A stretch of DNA of 64,000 nucleotides from Phyllostachys edulis (taxonomy: Eukaryota; Streptophyta; Magnoliopsida; Poales; Poaceae): assembly GCA_036346405.1 (NCBI GenBank), contig CM070554.1, forward strand, positions 42,969,558-43,033,557, in the 5' to 3' direction. Shown piece after piece: positions 12,301 through 23,073 of the stretch (its first letter is position 1; the number at the start of each line of letters is the position of its first letter). A model generated the notes under the pieces. It worked only from the letters and a program-made list of their open reading frames with translations, was not told the DNA's origin and did no database searches. The position numbers were made by a program, and so were the translations under genes.

Positions 12301-12870
12301 CACCGAGTCCTCCATTAAGCCCTCGAATTTACAAAACTCTCTCTCACTGTAGTTCTCTTCTGCATCGCGTAGCATTTGATCTAGATTGTCATCGTGCGAC
12401 CTATCCTCATCAAAAGCACAGTCCACATCCGACATATCGTTGACTTCCTCGGTGATGCTGTCATTATTAACTTCCGGTATAATCTGCTCTTCACCGTGAT
12501 TGGTCCAACATGTATACCTTTTTTTTGAAACCCCTTCGAATAGGGGTGATAATGGGTTGAAACCCAACCCAAACCCACCCCAACCCACTTCATGTGTAGT
12601 ATATCAACCCAACCCAGACCAACCCATTGTTCCACCTTCAAAACCCAACCCAACCCATATGCAATTCCAACCCAACCCAATTCCTCAATATGGGTTCAAC
12701 CCATTTCTAACCCATCCCATCCATCCAGCCCAACTAGTATCAGCCCAATTCTGAAGCCGAACCAATCCTACCATGGATACGGGCCACTGGTAAATTCACT
12801 ATTTGACGAGGTTAACTTTCCATGGTTGCCACATTTCCACAAACACCTGATTGTCACTTCGATTCCCACC

Positions 12871-13221
12871 ATGGAGGCGCAGGCGCAAGACAAAGCGGAG
12901 GAGGAGGAGAGCGCGACTCCGTCGCGGCCGGGTGGGGTGGAAGGCGGCGCGGCGGCGGCCATGGCCATTGGCGCAATCCCCATGCACATCTTCATCGTGC
13001 CCAAGCCCGAGCCGGTGGAGTTCTTCCTTGGCCTCCACGTCGCGCCGCAGAACGGCCACCTACTCCCGGTGCTCCGCCTCGACGGCTCGACACGCTCCAT
13101 GGCCGCCTCCCGCTGCTCCCGCAGCGCCCGCGCCCGAGCCTCGAACGGCCACCTTCTCCCGCAGTGCTCGGCCATCTTCTCCTCCTTGGCCTCCACGTCG
13201 CGCTGCGGAACGGCCATCTAA
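12871..13221 (+). pseudogene. Captured gene-like ORF of unknown origin in the hAT
   Basis: From ATG 12871 (MEAQAQDKAEEEESATPSRP) an open frame of 116 codons runs through IPMHIFIVPKPEPVEFFLGL to a stop at 13219-13221. I do not recognise the protein; the acidic start followed by a hydrophobic stretch resembles a plant first exon. The segment from 13026 to 13086 is repeated at 13186 to 13246 (period 160), so part of the captured DNA was duplicated. It lies directly upstream of the histone H3 exon and may derive from a different locus. Confidence 0.4.
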
Positions 13222-13275
13222 TCCCGGTGCTCCGCCTCGACGGTTCAACGGAGCGAAAGCCGAGGTGAGGAGGAG

Positions 13276-13347
13276 ATGGCCCGTACGAAGCAAACCGCGT
13301 GCAAGTCCACCGGCGGCAAGGCCCCTAGGAAGCAGCTCGCCACCAAG
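13276..13347 (+). pseudogene. Captured first exon of a histone H3 gene
   Basis: ATG 13276 opens 24 codons matching the N-terminal tail of histone H3: MARTKQTA, then C instead of R, then KSTGGKAPRKQLATK. The codon for K23 is followed at once by GTGCGT, a good splice donor at the place where intron-containing plant H3 genes (H3.3 type) are expected to have one. After the donor the sequence is intron-like and no second H3 exon follows. The R8C change is CGC to TGC, a typical decay of methylated CpG. The piece cannot make a nucleosomal histone. It was captured as genomic DNA, because a splice site is kept. Confidence 0.88.
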
Positions 13348-14296
13348 GTGCGTCTCCTCTCCTCTCTCCTCGCCTTGTGCTGTTCCGATCTGTAGTTTGC
13401 TAGAAGGTCTTTCGCTAAGACGTTTTGATTCGGTGGCAGCAACCCACCGCTGTGGCGGCCACCGCCACCTCGCCGTCGATGTCCAGGAAACTCACGGTCC
13501 GAGTACTCTGGCTCCGATTCGCCCGCGCTTGCGCCTGAGTACTCGAGGATTGCAGTATCTTCACCAAGATTCTCAGATGTGTTCATGTCCTCCTCCTCTC
13601 CGATCATCGTCTATCTTTGAGTCTTGGAACTTCCTCGGCGATGCTCACCGAAACATCAATGGTCACCGGGTATGCATAGACGATGCGCAGATGGGGAGAT
13701 GGACTTGGAGATGGAGATGGAGACGTAGCTCACGGCGGCTCGCAACAACCACTGGGCGGGCTCGGCCGCAAAGACAATGGCACGAAGCGGTGACGGAGGC
13801 GCAAGAATCGGTGGCGTCCACAACTCCACCCAAAACCAACCCACCCATCAAAACCACAAGTTGAACCAATTTCAACCCGAAATTTTTAAACCCACACCAA
13901 CCCAACCCAACCCGTTTCTACTGCAAACCCAACCCAACCCAACCTGTTAACTACAACAACCCATTTCAACCCATCCAAACCCAAACCAAATTAAAACCCA
14001 ACCCGTTCAACCCATTTCAACCCAACCCATTAACACCCCTACCTTCGAATCAAGTGCGCTTTGATCTGCGTTGGGTTGTTAAATATCTTCAGATTACTGC
14101 AATCAATGCATGGATAATACATAAAATTTATCCCCTTCTTCAACATATCTTGCTCGGCGGCTCTTCTAAAAGCAACCACGCCATTACTGTACTCTTGACT
14201 CACACGGTTCACACCGTACATCCAGTTTCGGTCCATCTACGCTACGCATGTAACAAATTAGTATCAAATTAGATTAATAAACCGCAAGTACATACT

Positions 14297-14662
14297 CTTC
14301 CTATTTACCAAACATACTTAAATTGATTAGCGATTAATTTATAGCAAACATAAAGGGTTATAGATCGTTACCCACGAAACTCACGACGAAAATACTAAAT
14401 ATCTCTTGAGAATCCTCACCTTCTCCTTCCTTCCTCCTCTCCTTCTCCTCCCTTCCCTCTCTGTCGGCGGCGCAATAGGCTTCCTATTTAGCAAACATAC
14501 TTAAATTGATTAGCGATTAATTTATAGCAAACATAAAGGGTTATAGATTGTTACCCTCGGAGCTCACGACGAAAATACCAAATATCTCTCGAGAATCCAC
14601 TCCTTCTCCTCCCTTCCTCCTCTCCTTCTCCTCCCTTCCCTCTCTGTCGGCGGCGCAATGGG
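14297..14662. repeat. 183-bp tandem duplication upstream of the transposase
   Basis: The block starting CTTCCTATTTA at 14297 is repeated from 14480 with few differences, ending at CGGCGGCGCAAT in both copies. It contains an AT-rich half and a CT-rich half and lies 60 bases upstream of the first transposase codon on the minus strand, so it probably doubles the leader or promoter-proximal region of that gene. Confidence 0.85.
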
Positions 14663-14738
14663 GAAGGACCTGGTGGCGGCAACTCAAATGGGAATGGGCA
14701 GGAGCGGTCTGTCGGGACCACATATTTGTATTACCAGC

Positions 14739-15159
14739 CTATCACAGACGGTTCGTATTACAAACCGTCTGTGATAGGCACCTATCACAAATGATTTTTT
14801 AATAGAACCGTCGGTGATAGTTCACAGACGGTCTTTGTTAACAACCGTGTGTGGTACCGGAGATTATCACAGACGGTTCTTTAATATAACCGTCAGGATA
14901 GTTCACTGAGCGATCTTTATTAGAACCATCTGTGATACTAGAGATTATCACGCATTTGTTCTCAACAAAAACGTCGTGAACTATCACAGACGGTTCTATT
15001 AAAAACCGTCTGTGATAGGTGCCTATCACAGACGGTTCGTAATAAGAACCGTCTGTGATAGGTTGGTACCTGGCCCCGATAGACCCAACACAGATGGTTC
15101 CTTTTGAACCGTCTGTGATAATTTCATCACAGATGGTTCCAAAGGAACCGTCTGTGATG
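14739..15159. repeat. Right subterminal repeat array of the CACTA
   Basis: About ten palindromic units of TATCACAGACGGTTC with its complement, as at the left end. Several units have lost CG dinucleotides (AGATGG, AAATGA). The array lies upstream of the minus-strand transposase and would overlap its promoter, as in En/Spm where the repeats serve both transposition and regulation. Confidence 0.9.
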
Positions 15160-15194
15160 AGGCGTCTTCTATAGCTTGTTTTGTAGTAGTGGAA

Positions 15195-16188
15195 GCGAAT
15201 AATGGAGAAGGAGGAAACCGTGAGCAGTCGCGTGAACGCTTCCCAAAAACATTATTCGCCTCAACCCGCACAGGATCACGAGGGATACTGACTTCGGAGA
15301 CACTACTCTCCCCATGTCGGTGCACGCCGAAGAAGGGATGGAGAAGCCGAGGTTGCGCAACAAAGAGGAACCGGGCAACAAGACGATACTGATTATGTCT
15401 CCATTCTGTTCTTAGAGGAGACTATTTTGACACCGATCTCTCCCTAATATAGAACTAGATTTAGCAGAAGAAACTAACGTCATTACTCTGTTTTAAACGC
15501 AGTTAATGCGTGCCAATTCAAACTTTCAGTTTCTAATTCGTATGCATGGTTTTGAGGTGCAAAAAGAAGCTGCAGCTCCACAACCAACCGAACACGAAAT
15601 CGTCGGACCATTCACGTGCACATCACGCGATGGTGATGGCAATGGCGTGGCGAGGTGAGCGAGCACGCGTGTGTTCTTCTTTTGCTTGCTTCAACTAGGT
15701 AAGACCAACTCCACCTTATATATTGGTCTCCTCCTACCTAACCTAGCGATATGGTACTAAGCTTCCCACCTTCCACCATGCATGAGTGGACCTTTGGGAT
15801 TTTCCTATGATTTAATTAGAATATTGGATGAGCCAAGCCCAAAAACTGCAACAGTTTAATTCACGGAGAAGATTTAGAGATAAGTGAGGAATATGTCTTA
15901 TCTGAGTCCAGAAATCAACCCCCAACTGTAAAACCTGGCATTTGACACCCCTTGAACTATCAAAACCGAGTAAATCACCCCATCACCCAAAACCACTGTG
16001 GTTTTTGGCTAGTTTTCAGTGACATGGCATCCCAGTAAGGTTGGATTTGCTGACGTGACTTTACATTGGATTTGCTGACGTGACTTTACACGTTGGCGTC
16101 CTAGCCTAATGCGATTAAGTTAGCAAAGTATCTTTTTTAATAAAAAAATAACATCAACCAAAGGATTACTTTTCATTGAGATGCATCT
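15195..16188. other. Unassigned stretch between CACTA and gypsy elements
   Basis: No gene is recognised. GCGAATAATG at 15195 and CATTATTCGC near 15252 form a small inverted repeat. A 24-bp sequence beginning TTGGATTTGCTGACGTGAC is repeated in tandem near 16042 and 16066. The stretch 15900-16020 resembles dispersed grass repeat sequence but I cannot name it. Confidence 0.4.
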
Positions 16189-19100
16189 TATAACATCCCA
16201 AATTTGGAGTGTTTTTGAAGCTTTTAAAAATGAAAGTAACCATTTGAATTTTCTTGTTTAAGTTAAAGCTTAATGTGAATTTTTAGAAATAAAAAAAATA
16301 ATGTGAAGAATATAAACTTTAATTAAATTAAAAGTTGTTTTATTTGGGTTCCTTGTGTTCTAGAGAATTTTCTGGAGTTTTCTAGAAATTTTTGGAGTTT
16401 ATTTTCTCTTTCTTTGAGCTCGGTTTGCATTAATTCAATTTTTAAATTCAGAAATCTTTTAATGCCGGATTTTCCTTTTGGCTGAAATCCTTTCGCTCGG
16501 CCTGTTTCCTTCCTTTTTTTCCCACTGGCCCATTTTCTTTTCCGGCCCAGCCGCTTGGCCTACCTTTTCTTTTTCTCCCGTGCGCCAAGCCTAGCCACCT
16601 CCTCCCTTCTCCTTCTTTCTCAGCCCGTGGGCCACCCCTGTCAGCTCTATCCCTTTCCTCTTCGTCTTGGTCTCTTCTTGAGCCCGTGTCCGAGACACCA
16701 CGCCGCTGTTCTCCTCTCAAATACTCCTTTCCTGGCACTATATAAGTGCAGCCGTCGCGTCATAATTTTTGCCCCAAGTCCTTCTTCTGAAGCACTAAAG
16801 AGTTGCCACCGGAATCATCTTCGTTTCATCAGATTTCATCAACAAAGCCGCCAGCCGTCGAAGGTCTTCCCCACCGTGTTCCGCCGTCATTGAAGCCCCT
16901 TCGTCATCATCGTCTTCACCGTCGGATTCGCCTCTCAATTCCTCGTCGCCCGAACCTCGCCGGACCACCGTTGCCTCCTTCATCCTCAAAACCGGCCGCT
17001 GCCTCCATTGTCAATCTAGTCATTAGTGAGTTCTTTTGCTTTCCTGAGCGTGCCCCCTTGAGCCTCTCATCCTTCTATTCCGATCCCGTCCTTCTTTTCC
17101 CTATCTCCGTCACCGAAGTGCTCCGTCCTCGTCGCCCTTCTTCTGCACCTCTGGCCACCGCCGTGTCGCCGTTTTCATCATCCTCCGGTCACCCCAAGCC
17201 ACCTGGTGTGTTCCTTGTGCCGTCGCCAAGCCCATGCTCATGTTGGTTTTCCTCGAGCACCTTTGCTCCGCTGTTTTCACTGCTACTTGAAGCTCCCTCG
17301 TCGCCGTTGCCACCGTCTCACCGCCACCACCCAAAGCTTCCTCGTGCCCTTGGGAATCCGTTTTGCTAGTTGGCCACCACTTCCTCGCTGCCGGTTGCCC
17401 TTGCCGCCATCTACCCGAGCGCCTCCAATGCCTCCTCTACTTTGCTCGAGCTAGCCACCTCAGCACAACATAGTTGCCACCTCAGCCTTTGCCGCTCCTG
17501 TGTCATTCGCGTGGTAAGTCCACGTGGTGAGTCGAGCCAAAAACTGAAGACCCGGCTTACCATAAACCCAGTCTATGCCATGTGGGACCCCTTTCCAATC
17601 TCTTTGTCTCTCCAGCAACCTTGGCCCACTTGTCATCCTCTCTTTCTCTTACTTACAAGTGGACCCCACTTGTTAGTATCCTTTTATTTTCTTTTTCTTT
17701 TGAGCCGAAGGAATATTATCTGAATATTCTTTTATCTCTCGTTTTCCTTTTCGGCAAATCTTTCGAGAGTCCGTTCTCCTTTGTCCGAACTCCGATTCAG
17801 TCCATTAAAATTCCTAAATTCATCTAAAATCGAGCTCTTTCTTTTAGAGTTGGTTTTACTCATTTTGGATTTTATTTGAATTTCTTTTGAGTTTATTTGT
17901 GCTTCGCCTGTTGTTTTATCTCACGTTAGACGATCTGTTTCACGGAGCAGGAGCACAAGCAAACTTTGAAGATCCAATTGTGGTAACTAAGTAAAGCCAA
18001 AGCCAAGGCAAGTCATAGTCCTTTAATCATATTGAACCCATGATTTCAAAAGTATCTTATTTTATATCAATTGCATGCTATCTTTATATCAACTGTTTTG
18101 GGAGTAGATAATCACCCACTTGTTATTATGCCTCCATTGAACTTTTGAATACCTTGAATCACTTGTCACCATAGAATGGTTATTATTAGTTAGACATATT
18201 TGTATCACCAACATGAGTATCGTACAGATGCTTAGTCATGCTTAGATACGATGGGCTCATGATCACATGTTCTATAATGTTAAATTTGACTTCATGAGAT
18301 ATGGAATTGTGGCAGTTAGCCACTATTGTTAAAATTTAGGTACCATGATAAGATATGTCATTGGTCTTGGTTGAACAAAATGATTTCTGCTTGGGCGAGC
18401 GATTGTGAAGTGGGGGTGTGGGTAGCACGTTGTGAGTTTGTGATAGACTCGCCTGAGTAACTTATCAAAGACTTAATCTTGTGTGCCATTAAACTGAGTT
18501 ACAACTATACAACCACATGCCTGGTATAGGACATGCCTAACTTAGTAAGCTGTGGAGTTTTGATGTTGACTACTCAAGTAGTAGGTTTAGTGCTGGGTGG
18601 AGGCGTGGACTACTATGAAAGTCACATCTATGGGTGGTCACCGTCTCTAAGTTCAACAGTGTGTGTCGAGCCAGCAGTGAGGTTGGGGTCGACAATATGC
18701 ACATCGGGAGAGTCAGTTGTTGAGATAAAACTTCAAAAAAGTTTTGTTGTGATCAGCTCCATACAAGTTGATTGCATCTTGTGGCTAAAGTATACTCCTC
18801 TACAGAGTGTTAACCAATCTATTCGAATAGCCGCGTCCGCGGTCATGGACATGCTCAGGGCTTTCACACGAGAGGTAGAGTTTCTTTATAAAATGTGTCG
18901 GAGTGTGAATGAGAAGTTCATTTGATGAATATAATGTTTGTTTGGTGAATGGATATTTCACTTGGTGGGTTGTGTCGGAAGGTGAATGGGGAATTCACTT
19001 GGTGGGTTGTGTCGGAAGGTGAATGGGGTAATTTACTTGGTGGTTTGGTTAGGAAGTGAATGTGAAGTTCACTAGTTTATTTCAAAGAAATTGTTTACTT

Positions 19101-19643
19101 TATTTATTTATTTTCCTTAAAAAAATTACGCATTTCAATCTATTTATCGTATTTATCGTCAATATTGCTTTATGCAAAAGAACCATACAACTAATCCTTT
19201 GTTCAAGCCTTGCATGAATATTAAATGCATACTGTCATCATACGACTTGCTGAGTACTTGATGTGCTCAGGACTTCAAACTTTGTTGCTCAGTTGAAGAG
19301 TACCAAGCTGCTCAAGAGTTCTACGAACATGAGTTTTGTGAAGGCTTTGCAGATTAGGATGTGTTCTCTACTCAATTGCCTGTGAGCATGTTGATTAGCA
19401 TTTCCAAGTTTTTTTTCCGTTCCACTGCAAGAGTTTATTTGTTTCTTTAGTCATGTATGGTAAGTTAAGTAAACATTGACCATAAGGTCCAGTTATTATT
19501 ACTATTTATTATTTTGAGATCTTTTTAGTTAAATCGATAAATGGATGGTATTTCATTGATGTTTCCTATATGAGCTAGCTACTGATCTGTGACTAATTCA
19601 GAATACACAGAGGGTTTTAGATGTATAAATCTGGGTCCTGACA
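16189..19643 (+). repeat. 5' LTR of a gypsy retrotransposon
   Basis: The LTR begins TATAACATCCC (the standard TG start has become TA) and ends GGGTCCTGACA, and is followed after four bases by a tRNA-Met primer binding site, which fixes its 3' end. A TATA box (TATATAAG) lies at 16739-16746, downstream of a pyrimidine-rich stretch. The length of 3,455 bp is large. The start and end are close to those of the solo LTR at 31200-34194, so both belong to related families. No 3' LTR is present nearby; the element is truncated in gag. Open frames within the LTR are not genes. Confidence 0.88.
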
Positions 19644-19647
19644 GAGG

Positions 19648-19660
19648 TGGTATCAGAGCC
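19648..19660 (+). other. Primer binding site, tRNA-Met type
   Basis: TGGTATCAGAGCC is complementary to the 3' end of the initiator methionine tRNA, the usual primer of plant gypsy and copia elements. It lies four bases (GAGG) after the LTR end. Confidence 0.93.
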
Positions 19661-19922
19661 ATATTGACGTAGAACGTAACCTTAGTTAGTATGGTCGTCT
19701 TAGCCAAAAGCTCCAAAACTTATTTTCTAACTCAAATCAACTTAGTTTGACTTAAGTGGTTGTTCTTTTCTCATCTGCTCTATTCTTTTCTCATCTCAGT
19801 CTAGTCTATCCTTATCCCTTTTCTATTCTTTCTCATCTTGTTCTGGAGATCTTGTCTCTTGTCTTTGCTGAATTTTATTTTGTAATCTTAGTTTGACCGT
19901 CTTGCGTTGTTAATTTCTTTAG

Positions 19923-20519
19923 ATGACTCTAGTGTTTCATGATAAAAAAGGAGATTGGCTTGGAGTTCTTTAGTGCTTGTTGGAGAGTTTGGGAACAAGC
20001 AGATGTGCAACTTATTTCACTAAGGAAAAGAAAGTGAAGTGGCACAGAATTGGATTCGAGACAAGTGTGTATTTTATCGTGAGGATTGGAAGTCACATCC
20101 GTCATCATAGTATGAAGTGCCACAACAAGCTTGAGGACTTGTTAGTGATCAAAGTTGCATGTAAAGCTGTACGAAGGATTTGTAGGTTGCACCGGATCAG
20201 TTTGTCGAAGTTGCTTCGGAAGTATGTGATGCAAGTAGCGTCTGTGCCAGTTGTTCCTGAACCAAAAGAAGACTTGGGAGAATTTTCAGTTCCATCGCCA
20301 GTTCCATTGCTGTCACCTACTCCACCCAGTCCAGAAGAAAGATGTCGAATCACCGGAAATCATCAAGAGTATCTTGGTCGCTTTGTTCTAGCTATTCATT
20401 CGGAGTCTCCACCAGTAGTTCGCAACTCATGGATGTTCCACAGTGATTCGGAGCAAGAGTTTGAAGAGTCTTTGTTCTCTAGTCCAGAGTGGGAATCGTC
20501 AAATTATAGTCTTTATTAA
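19923..20519 (+). pseudogene. Extra ORF between 5' LTR and gag (orf0-like)
   Basis: A frame starting ATG 19923 (MTLVFHDKKGDWLGVL) meets TAG at 19971-19973 and is otherwise open to a stop at 20517-20519, about 198 codons in total. The middle is basic (KHNR-rich around SLSKLLRKYVMQ). It is followed by a proline- and acidic-rich tail (PVPLLSPTPPSPEERC) ending SSNYSLY. Some rice gypsy families, such as RIRE3 and RIRE8, carry an additional ORF of unknown function before gag, and this position and the long LTR fit that arrangement. I know no function for it. The single early stop makes this copy a pseudogene unless translation starts later. Confidence 0.6.
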
Positions 20520-20740
20520 CGTTTTTTTTATCGTTGTTGCAATAGGTTTTTATTTGGGTTGTGTGTAAGTGGGAGCTGCCATTTTGCTGTCAAGCATTAT
20601 GTTGTAGTCACACTAAGGCGTTAATTTGTAGAGTTTATTTGTTCTTTCATATTGTTTTAGCTATGTCTCTTTTGTCTTTTGTCCTTGGGTATAATCTAAT
20701 TTCCCCAATTAAGTTGTCTCTATCTTCTCCATCTTGTTCT

Positions 20741-22377
20741 TGTTGGAAATATGCCTTAGAGGCAATCATAGAGATTATTATATTTCATTATGTCCATAAT
20801 ATTAGATAATGTGTTATCCTGTTCCTTGAATGAATCATTGGTTATGAAGATTAACAAGTATGTGACTTGTTGGTAAAACTCTTTTAACTTATATGATGTC
20901 GTTCTAAATGTATCCCTGGTCGGATGTCAATGGTCGGAACACCAACGACTCTATCGACCAGTACATTGTATTGATTGATGACCATGTTTCACCGGTCATG
21001 GGTATAGGGATATCGAATCAATAATGTGAACACATGTTAGAGAACATGGGGTTGGATTGACCCACCTTGAGACACTATTGAGATTGTTATGATTCTATGT
21101 ATCGTTAGTTGGTCTCAAGAAATGATGATGTATAATCCTTAGACCTGAGATCAACATGGTTTCCTACATGTGTAATAGTACTCTTAGGGGTTGCCAATCG
21201 CTACTTGTAACTGGGTAGTTATAAAGGTAGCTTTTGGGTATGCTATGAAACATGCAGAGAAATGTGACTAATCGGATATGGAATTTGCCCCCTCCTACAT
21301 CACAGGAGAGATGTCTCTAGGCTCCTCGTTGTGGTCGGATAAAGAAAGTGCATGGCCATGCCACTAGTGGTCGAAGTGTTCAACCACGTGAAGTTATCCG
21401 ACACTCGATCGAGAAAGTATTGAACAGTCCATGGATGACACAACATCTCACCTGGAGTTCAACCAGACATTGTGAGGCAAAGGGAGAATACTCGAGTAGG
21501 TCGCTTAGTTCGATCAGTTATGGATAGGTCGTATGGAGATACGAGCTGGTCGTGAAGCTGTCGAGCGTAATCCTGAGTGGTCGTAACACGGTCGTAAGAG
21601 TTCTGAATCGTGCGTGACCAAATCTGAACCGTCAGTATAGAGATAGGACCTAGTCGTAAGTGATGAGGATCTGGTCGTAGATCATATTGCATTAAGGTTC
21701 GTCCGATATAATTTATGTGTATTCGGGAATCATTATGTCCTGCTAGGAACCGCTAACGGCTCGTGGTCGGAAAGGGTTTCCAAGTCACAATCGATTACGC
21801 ATGAACTTACAGGGTCACACACTTAACGGGTTGGAATAAACCAGTACGAATACGATTCGTCAAACGTGTTCGGATAGGATCCGTCACGAGCACTATATAA
21901 GGAGATGCATGAAATTTGTTGGGAAAAAGGGGTGAGCGTGCGAGATGAGACACACGAAAGTCGTGAGTTGAGTTGTTCCACGAAACCCTAGCCTCCATCT
22001 TCTGAGAGCCTGCCAGGCGACTTGGTGCTAGCACACGGCGTATGGTTGTTCCTTCTCTGGGCGTGTGGATCTTTGTAGAGGTGCTCTGCGGTTCTTTATT
22101 GCGCTTGAGGACGATCCGCGATCTTCATAAGGAACTGCAGAGGTTGCTAGAGGAGACGATCGACCACAACCACCGCACCGACGTGCTCGATGCTGGACGA
22201 TCGACTACGACCACTACAATGACGCGCTCTACGTTGGACCAGGCTACTCCAACTCTTCTTCCGCTGCTCTGCGTGTCTGATGGTAACGATTTGTGATCAT
22301 CTACTTGCTTGGTTTCCTGGTTTACGTGGTAGAATTTTTTTGATTTGTAGCTATCGTAGCCTACTCGTACCCCATCA
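20741..22377 (+). mobile_element. Copia-type (Angela-like) solo LTR
   Basis: Starts TGTTGGAAATATGCC and ends ACCCCATCA, flanked by GTTCT on both sides (20736-20740 and 22378-22382), a 5-bp TSD. No primer site, polypurine tract or coding domain is attached, so it is a solo LTR of 1,637 bp left by recombination. The start matches the LTR of the Angela/BARE group as I know it. TATATAAGG near 21893 is the core promoter. The central part carries several GGTCGTA motifs. The insertion lies between the extra ORF and gag of the gypsy element, so it is younger than that element. A second family member is at 51767-53346. Confidence 0.92.
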
Positions 22378-22461
22378 GTTCTATCTCCTCTATTGTGCTA
22401 TTCCCCCTCATCTACATTGCTTCTCTATCTTACCTATTAAACCTATGAAGAATCGTCGCAG

Positions 22462-22930
22462 ATGGTTGACACTCGTAACACATCAAGCCGTACTCAGTCG
22501 GAGGATGCCAATATCAATGTTAGTGGACAATCACCAGTACCTGGAGTCGCAGATCCAAATATAGGATAATTTCTAGCAGCTCAGACTTAACTCATGAATG
22601 CAATGATGTAGAACATGAACAATATGATGACTCAGAAGAATCAGACCGCCGCTACAATAGTCAATTTGTTGAATCAGAATAATCAAGCAGCAGCTGTTCC
22701 GCCGCCAGTTTATCAACACTCTAAGCTATCAGAGTACATGAGGACTCGTCCGTCTACGTTTTCTCATTCGTCGGAACATTTGGAAGCAGAAGATTGGTTT
22801 CGATTTGTTGAGAAAAGGCTTGCTATTGCTACGAGAGTACGTGCCATTGCTACGAGAGTACATGCCAGAAATCTTAAACCTACATGTGAAATGATTAAAT
22901 CCAGCTCTACAAGCAGAATGACACTGTAGC
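22462..22930 (+). pseudogene. Truncated gypsy gag
   Basis: ATG 22462 opens MVDTRNTSSRTQ, a usual gag start for this group. Stops follow at about 22567, 22588 and 22609. From about 22612 the frame shows a Met/Asn/Gln-rich stretch and then RPSTFSHSSEHLEAEDWFRF, which is the conserved start of the Retrotrans_gag domain (target xxEAxxWL). Similarity stops near 22866, after a short 24-bp direct repeat (GCTATTGCTACGAGAGTA-type). No capsid remainder, zinc knuckle or pol follows, so more than half of the element is missing at its 3' side. Confidence 0.8.
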
Positions 22931-23073
22931 TGACAAATTTTGCGCCATGCATAAAAAAGGTAGGTTCACGGTGTACGTATTGTGTGTTTCATTCACAAAG
23001 TTTAATTGGTGACATGCATGACAGCGCCGGCTTTTAAGTTTCAGAAAAGAAAAGAAAAACTAGTAAGTTGCTG
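22931..23073. other. Unassigned flank of the large MULE
   Basis: Short unassigned DNA joining the broken gypsy element to the MULE target site. It continues at 35628 after the MULE. Confidence 0.4.

Larger units (their letters stand above)
12541..14041. mobile_element. Non-autonomous hAT element carrying host gene pieces
   Basis: TIRs of 19 bp with one mismatch, TAGGGGTGATAATGGGTTG at the left and TAGGGGTGTTAATGGGTTG in reverse complement at the right, match the TA-starting ends of hAT elements. The perfect 8-bp repeat CCTTCGAA lies outside both ends (12533-12540 and 14042-14049), the TSD length expected of hAT. Both subterminal zones are packed with AACCC/GGGTT motifs. There is no transposase. 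The interior is GC-rich and contains a histone H3 first exon and other gene-like sequence, so it is the hAT counterpart of a Pack-MULE. It sits in the coding sequence of the CACTA transposase and is therefore younger than the CACTA insertion or its immediate ancestor. Confidence 0.93.
9539..14236 (-). pseudogene. CACTA TNPD-type transposase, split by a hAT insertion
   Basis: Domains in transcript order: Transposase-associated domain from ATG 14236 (MDRNWMYGVNR, then YYPCIDC) to 14050; resumption left of the hAT insert with RYTCWTNHGE (12510-12480) and GLMEDSVRPLFPG; Tnp2 catalytic region with STDGMNPFG (about 11755-11730), INDFSALGNLS (about 11480-11450) and CIDVMHVEKNV (about 11110-11075); a DUF4218 region (10632-10195, MYFPLSFFDIMVHL); and DUF4216 (10128-9539, FYITDPVNKKRHVVLHGKRR). 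This is the cut-and-paste enzyme of En/Spm-type elements. It is dead here: besides the 1.5-kb insertion there is a one-base slip in the eight-A run beside the insertion site, TAA at 11968-11970, TAG at 11821-11823, and a frame change between 9841 and 9907. The interval 9372-9538 is its 3' flank and shows only short AT-rich repeats. Confidence 0.9.
3380..15191 (-). mobile_element. Large CACTA (En/Spm) DNA transposon
   Basis: The left end reads CACTACTACATACAG and the right end, in reverse complement, CACTACTACAAAACAAG, giving a 10-11 bp TIR that starts with the diagnostic CACTA. The trinucleotide GAA occurs directly outside both ends (3377-3379 and 15192-15194), matching the 3-bp TSD of this superfamily. 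Subterminal arrays of a palindromic ACAGACGGTT motif lie inside both ends. The two protein genes typical of autonomous grass CACTA elements run leftwards on the minus strand: a TNPD-type transposase (14236 to 9539) and a Transposase_24/Ulp1-type gene (6923 to about 4100). Both are damaged, and the first is interrupted by a hAT element, so this copy should not move on its own. Length is 11,812 bp, or about 10.3 kb without the hAT insert. Confidence 0.95.

Noticed and set aside
12851..13864. A 337-codon plus-strand frame across the hAT
   Set aside because: It runs through the H3 exon in the wrong frame and across its intron, so it is an artefact of GC-rich DNA.
12541..14041. Runs of AACCC/GGGTT resembling telomere repeats
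   Set aside because: The plant telomere repeat is AAACCCT. Here the spacing is irregular and the motifs lie in the subterminal zones of a hAT element with TIRs and TSD.
16555..17827. Open frames of up to 188 codons
   Set aside because: They lie in the pyrimidine-rich part of an LTR, have Ser/Pro-rich low-complexity translation and no domain.
19648..19660. Possible tRNA gene remnant
   Set aside because: Only the 13 bases complementary to a tRNA 3' end are present, exactly beside an LTR, so it is a primer binding site.
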